Assembly (NCBI RefSeq): GCF_001693485.1
Contig: NZ_MAXC01000012.1
Coordinates: forward strand, 930,001 to 994,000
Reading direction: 5' to 3'
From: Bradyrhizobium sp. LMTR 3
Lineage (GTDB): Bacteria; Pseudomonadota; Alphaproteobacteria; Rhizobiales; Xanthobacteraceae
DNA: 64,000 nt
Below the pieces are notes generated by a model. That model was not told where the DNA came from, searched no databases, and saw only the letters and a list, made by a program, of their open reading frames with translations. Both the position numbers and the translations under genes were made by a program. Shown piece after piece: positions 58,568-64,000 of this stretch (position 1 is its first letter; the number at the start of each line of letters is the position of its first letter).

Positions 58568-59172
58568 ATAGAACAATTTACTTGAACGGCGAGTTTCTCG
58601 GCAGCGATTTCGCTAAAGTATCCTTGTTTGACAGAGGGCTCCTTTTTGGCGATGGCATCTATGAAGTAACGGCTGTTGTCGGTGGCCGACTCCTTGATTT
58701 CGCTCTTCATATTGATCGGCTCTTTCGGTCAGCTGATGACATTGGCCTACCCCTTTCGATTTCCAAACCTGAGTGGCGCGAACTCCACGAGCGACTGGTT
58801 TGTTCGAATGGCCTTACCGAAGGCATAGTCTATGTTCAGGTAACCCGAGGTGCGGCCGAGAGGGAGTTCACATTTGGACAGAGTGTTACCCCGCTGATCT
58901 TTGGTTTCACTCAAGAAAAGCATTTGTGCACGGGAGACCGATTGCAGAAAGGTATCTCCACAGAGCTCGTTGATGACTTGCGGTGGAAACGCAGAGATAT
59001 CAAATCAACGTCTCTCCTTGCCCAGGTCCTGGCGAAACAACACGCTTCCTTGAAAGGTGCGGCAGAAGCGCTACTGCACGAAAACGGGATAATTACCGAG
59101 GGTGGATCGACTTCCGTGTTTGCTGTTGATCGCGACAGTGTGATGTGCGCATGTCTGGTCAATTGCAGATGA
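58564..59172 (+). pseudogene. Class IV (D-amino-acid type) aminotransferase, truncated
   Basis: The 202-residue protein begins like D-alanine aminotransferases: LNGEFLGSDFAKVSLFDRGL, then LFGDGIYEV, with the PLP lysine in RRDIKSTSLLAQVLAK and ALLHENGIITEGGSTSVFAV. Normal family members have about 280 residues; the last strands and helices of the C-terminal domain are missing after DSVMCACLVNC. Either a deletion or a frameshift removed the end. The original reaction would interconvert D-amino acids and 2-oxo acids. Confidence 0.72.
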
Positions 59173-59289
59173 CCTTCAGTGCCTGAATGCGGGCGCTTCA
59201 GGTTCTAGCCTCGACGCAACGAAGGGGCCGACGTTCAAGCGAAGAGTCTCGGACGCACCGGCCGTTCTTATTGTAGACATTGGTTGGAA

Positions 59290-60000
59290 TCACCGCCCGT
59301 TTCGAAGCGATACGCTGGTCTGCGGAAGGTCGAGCCGGAACAGGCAGACGGTATCGCGGCTACCATGATGGCGTGCGGCTCCAGATGAGACGAGATCCGT
59401 CTCCCCCCAGAACAGTGGAGCGGGAAACAGTCCAGGGACTGGCGCGGGGTCGCTAAGCCTGCGCACCGGATCCAGGCCGATCTGCCTTACTTGGTCGGCG
59501 GCCGTCGCCCGGTGGACATCCAGTTCGACCGCCGGGCTTCCAAAATTGTCTTCATTGTGTGAGCCAGGAGGCTGGAGAGAATGTCGATGTAATGATAACC
59601 GGAATGGCAAAGCATTCATACCTGTACCGGCAGGGATGGTCTTCGCGAGAGAGGACCTCCTCCTCCGTGTTCCACACGCCCTCGTGATGCTCCATACCAA
59701 TACAGGTCACCCGCGTGCCGGTATTACGGGAGTGCGGCGCGCATACTGTCCAATCAGCTGGTAGGCTGCGCTGTAGCGGCGTGGCGCCATGACGACGTAA
59801 CGGCCGCCAGTCGGATTACAGATCGCCTTGAGCTCCGCCGCCGCACCAACCAGACGGTTCGCTGCGGGGCCTCCATTCGACTCCATGGGAAGAACAACGG
59901 GCTTGTTGACCAGGCAGTCAAAGCCAAGACCGAGGGCGGCGCGAAGATAACCTAGATGGGCACTTCGGGTCGGTCGAGACGATTACTTTTGTGCGTGGAC
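59290..60000 (-). pseudogene. Gfo/Idh/MocA oxidoreductase relic
   Basis: On the minus strand LGYLRAALGLGFDCLVNKPV (the K-P element of the family near the substrate site), ANRLVGAAAELKAICNPTGG and RRYSAAYQLIG are followed in other frames by MEHHEGVWNTEEEVLSRED and pieces matching the family's H-x-x-D-I-L region. Several frameshifts are present and the NAD-binding start is missing. It lies immediately downstream of the radical-SAM relic, same strand. Confidence 0.5.
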
Positions 60001-60624
60001 CTGCAACGCCGTAAGGACGTCCTTTCGATGGCCGGAAGACCAGATGCCCTGTCGCCGGAGATCGAGTAGCCATGAGACACTCGCCGGCTTGCATGCGCGG
60101 GTCCGAAAGAAGTCATCCGCATCGTCTCGCGCGCTCGAGCTCGACGGAGTGCAGATTCGCAAACGCCTGGCTTTGCGGCAGAAGCGATCCACGGTGTCCC
60201 TCTCTGCACGTCAAAGCTAAATTGGAACACTAATTTCTTATGATCGTCGAAGATCGAGACGACATCAGGGAATTGGGACCTGGCCAAGACACCCTGTGTT
60301 CAACTGGACGTGAAGCCCTCGCTTGCTCGCATGGGCTATCAAGGCTGCGGAGCGCGGAAACACGATTTTGAGAAGCGGCTCACCACCGGCTACCGTGATC
60401 TTTCTTAAGGAATATTTCTCGACGAGAAGGTCGACGAACTCTGTTATCTCCTCGACAGATAACTGCGAAGGCTCCAATCGTCTCTTGTATTGATCTCGAT
60501 ATTCTTCGGGAACATAGCAATGTGCGCAATGAAGATTGCAGTAAAACGACACACGATTTTTTGCGGTCAAAGACAATGGGAAGCGGCTTGGCGAGAGGCA
60601 TGGCGCCCTCCGGAGTTTGTACAC
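60001..60624 (-). pseudogene. Radical SAM protein relic
   Basis: The frame from 60624 contains the radical-SAM cluster motif in FYCNLHCAHCYVPEE (C-x3-C-x2-C), then VEKYSLRKITVAGGEPLL (the G-G-E-P motif) and KRGLHVQLNT. It continues, after a frame change, as FPDVVSIFDDHKKLVFQFSF and ends in decayed sequence with one possible late cysteine (RACKPAS). Radical SAM enzymes of this layout often modify peptides or make cofactors. The frame changes make it inactive as it stands. It heads a minus-strand pair with the oxidoreductase relic. Confidence 0.65.
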
Positions 60625-60676
60625 TGAAGGCGCAACAGTTTGGACAAGCGCGACTGCAGCGCAATGCTACCGGTTC

Positions 60677-61066
60677 TTAGAGGCGCGATGCCGCGCGTTT
60701 GCTTTGAAACAGAAGCACGCACCCACCCTGGCACCCAGCCGATTTACGACGTCCCAAAAAGTCGCCAGCACGATGCCTGCTGCGCGCACCGGATCGGCGG
60801 TGATCCGCACGCAGAGAGCGACCAAGCAAGCTGCAGTTGGCGGCGGCGAGCTCTGCGAACAGGCTCGCATCGCCTCCTAGCAGCCGTTCGATTTCGATTA
60901 GTTCATCCGTGCGGCACGCCATCTCTAGTCCTATCTGGCTGGTACTGTCCTTCCGAATCCTGAAAGCAGCCACCGGCGCGCCGGCTAAAACCGAGTTGCC
61001 GATCCTGACGGATACATCGGCGCGCTTCAGTAGCGGTACGAGAGTGTCGTGGGCCCTCTCACGCAC
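60677..61066 (-). CDS. Hypothetical protein fragment upstream of the radical SAM relic
   Basis: The minus-strand frame from 61066 encodes a protein-like first 85 residues (VPLLKRADVSVRIGNSVLAG, LEMACRTDELIEIERLLGGD, SLFAELAAANCSLLGRS) and then turns into Arg-rich sequence, indicating a frameshift near 60820. No family was recognised. It points the same way as the radical SAM gene and may have been part of that operon. Confidence 0.4.
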   Translation of the reverse strand: MRERAHDTLVPLLKRADVSVRIGNSVLAGAPVAAFRIRKDSTSQIGLEMACRTDELIEIERLLGGDASLFAELAAANCSLLGRSLRADHRRSGARSRHRAGDFLGRRKSAGCQGGCVLLFQSKRAASRL

Positions 61067-61577
61067 GGCCGCATACGGACGATCACATCCAAGTCGGCGG
61101 TGGGCGCAACGCTGTCCCAGTCTCCCGTCTCATGATGAATAGGATGAAAGATCGAGCGAATGCGTAAAGCGAGAGTGATCTTGCGGTTCCCTCAGAATTG
61201 GTAGGAGGATTCCCTTCCCTTTGCTGTATTCTTCACTATCGAACGCGCGCGACAAAAGCGCCACAATTTGCAAGTGGAGCGACTCGGGACATGATGGTTC
61301 GAGACGAGTAGAGATCGTGAGAGCTCTCCAGAGGCCGGTACGTAACGGAGATCCGGATGTTCAAGAATCAGATCGAGCTCAGGGTTGCGAACGGCACGTC
61401 GGATAAACAATACATGAGATCGGCATGGCTTCCCCCGAAGGCATGTTCGATGGAACAATATTCGAATGCGGTAAGTCAACCATCCTGCAGGCTGACACCT
61501 TTGAACAGCCACAGATGATTTTGGCAAGTGTCGGCTGAGGAGCACACCCTCTCGACAGTCATGGAACGATTATCGTC
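61067..61577. other. Intergenic, no supported gene
   Basis: Frames on both strands lack family resemblance. A promoter for the small gene at 61578 is expected near its 5' end. Confidence 0.4.
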
Positions 61578-61829
61578 ATGAAGCTCGTGGAACATCCTTC
61601 GTGCAGCCCCACAACATCGACCATCTTTGTCGGCAGGAATCGTCATGGCAACTGGGTTGCCCGCGAACAGAACGGCATCTTTGGCGGCCTATTCGTGAAC
61701 CGAGCCCAAGCGTTCAAGTACGCGCTGTTTGAGAATGGCCACCATCCAGAAACCATCGTCGAGGTGCCGCGGGTCGAACTCGATATTCCGGCCAATCCGG
61801 AGATCGCCGGCACCAAGCGTGTGGCCTGA
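61578..61829 (+). CDS. Conserved-type small hypothetical protein (83 aa)
   Basis: The intact frame from ATG 61578 encodes a compact protein with IFVGRNRHGNWVAREQNGIF, GGLFVNRAQAFKYALFENGH and a C-terminal LDIPANPEIAG. I recall very similar small proteins in many bradyrhizobial genomes. The fold looks like a small alpha/beta unit; no catalytic residues stand out. Function unknown, but the clean frame amid decayed DNA suggests it is maintained. Confidence 0.65.
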   Translation: MKLVEHPSCSPTTSTIFVGRNRHGNWVAREQNGIFGGLFVNRAQAFKYALFENGHHPETIVEVPRVELDIPANPEIAGTKRVA

Positions 61830-61979
61830 TATGTTGGCGCAATTGAGGGGGTGAAGTGGCTGAGTTTTGGTGCTGGGCCGTAGCGTGGACCTACGTCTGA
61901 CGCCACCTTCTTTGTTGTTGCGAGATCCTCTTCGGAGAGCATCTTCGTACCGATTATGGCCTCGCTCACCAGTTGTACG

Positions 61980-64000
61980 ATCTCGCCTCGGAGGGCCCGA
62001 GTAGCACTGATAGACTCTGGGTTGTTGTCCTAGCGTCAGCGCAGCTGTGCGGAAACGTAGGGCCGCGCGTCTTCGCGAATCGGAATCGAGGGCTGCGGAT
62101 GCAATCTTATGAAAGCCCGTTCGACCTGCTGCAGAAATCCGCGCGAGCCGAGATGCAGATCGTTGAGCAGGTAAATTGGCAGGCGGACCACTCCGGCCGC
62201 AGCGTTGGCAGCCTGCAACTCGGACATGGCCTGATCCGCATCGCGGGTGAGCGTCCAGGCTCGATCCCTCTCTCGATTGGATCCTTGATACGGCGACGAG
62301 CTTCCGCAGATTTCAGCGAAGCGTGCGTGGCCCAGTCCGGCCGGCCAATAAGGATCGCAAGCCTCTGCCACATCTCCGCACCCGTCGCAGCTATCACGAT
62401 GCAATTGTCCTCACCCGCACACCGGAAGCAGCCATGCAGCACGAACTGCGGATGTCGATCGCCATATCTTGGTGGCGCCATACCGCCGATCGAGTGAACG
62501 GTGATCCATGGTGCTACAAACGGAATCATCCATTCGACCTGCGCCAGATCAATGAACTGTCCGTTCCCGGTTTTGCGGATGAGTGCACCAGAACTGCAGC
62601 GCAGCCGTTCAGCCGGCCGACGGCGTCGCCGAAGGCAATGTGGCTCATCACGGGCGGGGCGCCCGCCGGCGTTTTCCGATCATGCTCGGAAACCCCGAGC
62701 CCTGCTCGAGGGGTCGAGCCATAGGCCCGGCAATCGCGATGGACGCTGTTCGTGCCGAAGGCTAAACATTGACATCATGTCGAGCTTTGGGTTGAGCGTT
62801 TTGAGCACGTCGTAGCCGAGCCCGAGCTTCGGCAGCAAATTGACCGAATGATTGCCGACAAAATATCAGCTCCTGCTAAGCCGTCTGGCGATACGGAGTC
62901 CCCGCGGTCGCCTCAGTGATGCCGCGCTTATTCCGGTTCTTGGTGCAAAAGCGCGGCGTCATTTCATACATTTGGCCGTTCACGTAATCAGGCCGCGGTC
63001 AACGCCGCGCTACCAGTCCGAATACTGGATGGCTTCGATCTTGACTACGTCCGCACCGATATCGCCAGTATGCGGGTATACAAACGGGCCTGCCCAGCCC
63101 ATCGAGAAATCGATGACGGCCCCCTGTAACGGCTGCCGGTCCTCGGTGATGTAGCCGGACGAACGAGGCGTGGTTCCGTCAAACGGCTTCACGTATTCGC
63201 GAAAGCCTGCTGCTCGCCAGGAGCCGGAACTTTGCCGCCGCTGCGCGGCGGCGTCAATGTCAGCCGCTGCATCGAGCCAGCAGTCATGCCCTCCTCTACG
63301 CCAAGCCGGGAGGGGCACGATTGCGCCGCGTACTTTCTTCTCTGTATCCTCGAAGAGATAGGTATTATTCGGCTAGGCCGAGCACGTCGCAGAATGCGCG
63401 CCATTGTGCCGGAGTAATTGTCGTAACGTCGAGCCATCCCTTTTTGGTTTCGTAGATGCTAACCGGAAAGTGCGGCCAAGACGGATTAATCCTAATCCGC
63501 CGCATCACGTCGCCGCGCGCGAACGCCTCGAACATCTGGTACTCGGACAAAGTGACACTCGACTCGAAGATATTGAGCGACCACGACCGCGTCTCGCTAC
63601 CTTGCATTCGGCGACTGCCGAAGAGGCCGCGGCGATGAAGCCCCACGGGCCGGCCAGGACACCGGTTTGGAAATCCGGTGCATGCAATGGCGGGCCCTCG
63701 ACCGGTCCGACCAGCTTGATGAGACCGGCGAGGGCGCGGACCGTTAATCGTTTGCAGCGAATCCTGCATAGGGCCCTTCGCGGCCGAACCAGCTCGCTTC
63801 GAGGTAGATCAACCCGGGGCGCCGCTCCCGGATCGCGGCAATATCAAGGGATGGGCAATCCACGGGATCAACATCGCCGCCCTCGACCAGAATGTCGCAA
63901 TTCTCGATCAGTGCGGTCAACCGTGTGATCGCATCCGCGTCGGTGGCATGGATGATGCTCGATTTGTTGAAGTTCAGGAATGCGAACCAAGCGCTCTGGC
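61980..64000 (-). pseudogene. CaiB/BaiF-type CoA-transferase, heavily decayed
   Basis: Reading in from the right edge, the minus strand gives AWFAFLNFNKSSIIHATDAD and ALIENCDILVEGGDVDPVDC (N-terminal CaiB domain), FESSVTLSEYQMFEAFARGD and WPHFPVSIYETKKGWLDVTT. A second N-terminal-like segment follows (GAVIDFSMGWAGPFVYPHTG), then VLHGCFRCAGEDNCIVIAAT with MWQRLAILIGRPDWATHASL, and a C-terminal piece RDADQAMSELQAANAAAGVV. This matches the long two-domain CoA-transferases. Five or more frameshifts occur, and the start is beyond the window. It once moved CoA between carboxylic acids; now inactive. Confidence 0.7.

Overview
The window looks like an accessory (symbiosis-island type) segment of a Bradyrhizobium-like nodulating alphaproteobacterium. 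The grounds are TtsI-type tts boxes, one sitting directly in front of a repeat-rich effector-like gene; a decayed fixABCX locus; rhizobial Omp25/31-type barrel proteins; a DUF6894 protein; a DUF2285-like protein; and many insertion sequences and pseudogenes. No rRNA, tRNA or CRISPR array was recognised. All assignments come from reading the sequence and from family knowledge; no database search was run.

Layout. 1-6.2 kb: prophage remnants (terminase-like fragment, small tail-region genes on the minus strand), a tts box with no intact effector (2258-2286) and a double-barrel outer-membrane protein. 6.2-12 kb: mostly decayed DNA, with a DUF6894 gene, a perfect 16-bp inverted repeat, a metallopeptidase-like relic and an integrase-core transposase relic. 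12.1-13.6 kb: tts box plus a candidate type III effector with a duplicated repeat domain. 14.8-16.6 kb: hipBA toxin-antitoxin operon with four operators. 17.9-23.8 kb: a minus-strand run encoding a DNA methyltransferase with an Mrr-like tail, a double-GHKL histidine kinase, a receiver/zinc-ribbon protein and an unknown protein; it resembles a defence or stress-signalling module. 23.9-33 kb: mobile-element zone (IS3-family element, IS21-family element, IS3 relic, broken large serine recombinase). 33.6-37.2 kb: Omp25-like protein with terminator, di-haem cytochrome c peroxidase, LuxR solo. 37.4-38.9 kb: fixABCX relic.

39.5-58.1 kb is the most interesting part: a phosphonate locus. The plus-strand block 39541-47258 encodes PEP mutase, an aminotransferase, a remnant and an intact PntC-like nucleotidyltransferase, a CDP-alcohol phosphatidyltransferase, a SelA-like PLP enzyme and a MocR-type aminotransferase-fold protein. 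This fits formation of a C-P bond, amination, nucleotidyl activation and transfer of the phosphonate to an alcohol or lipid. No phosphonopyruvate decarboxylase is visible. Next to it, on the minus strand, lie a LysR regulator, a phosphonopyruvate hydrolase (PalA-like) and a relic transaminase. These are followed on the plus strand by a dipeptide-type ABC importer ending in an alkaline-phosphatase-superfamily hydrolase, a combination suited to uptake and breakdown of phosphonates or phosphonopeptides. C-P bond-making and C-P bond-breaking genes therefore sit side by side.

58.3-64 kb: truncated D-amino-acid aminotransferase, broken Gfo/Idh/MocA and radical-SAM genes, a small conserved-looking protein and a decayed CaiB/BaiF CoA-transferase running off the end. 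Many genes carry single frameshifts. Some (fix genes, CoA-transferase, transposase relics) are clearly real pseudogenes; others need one base to be restored and could be sequencing errors.
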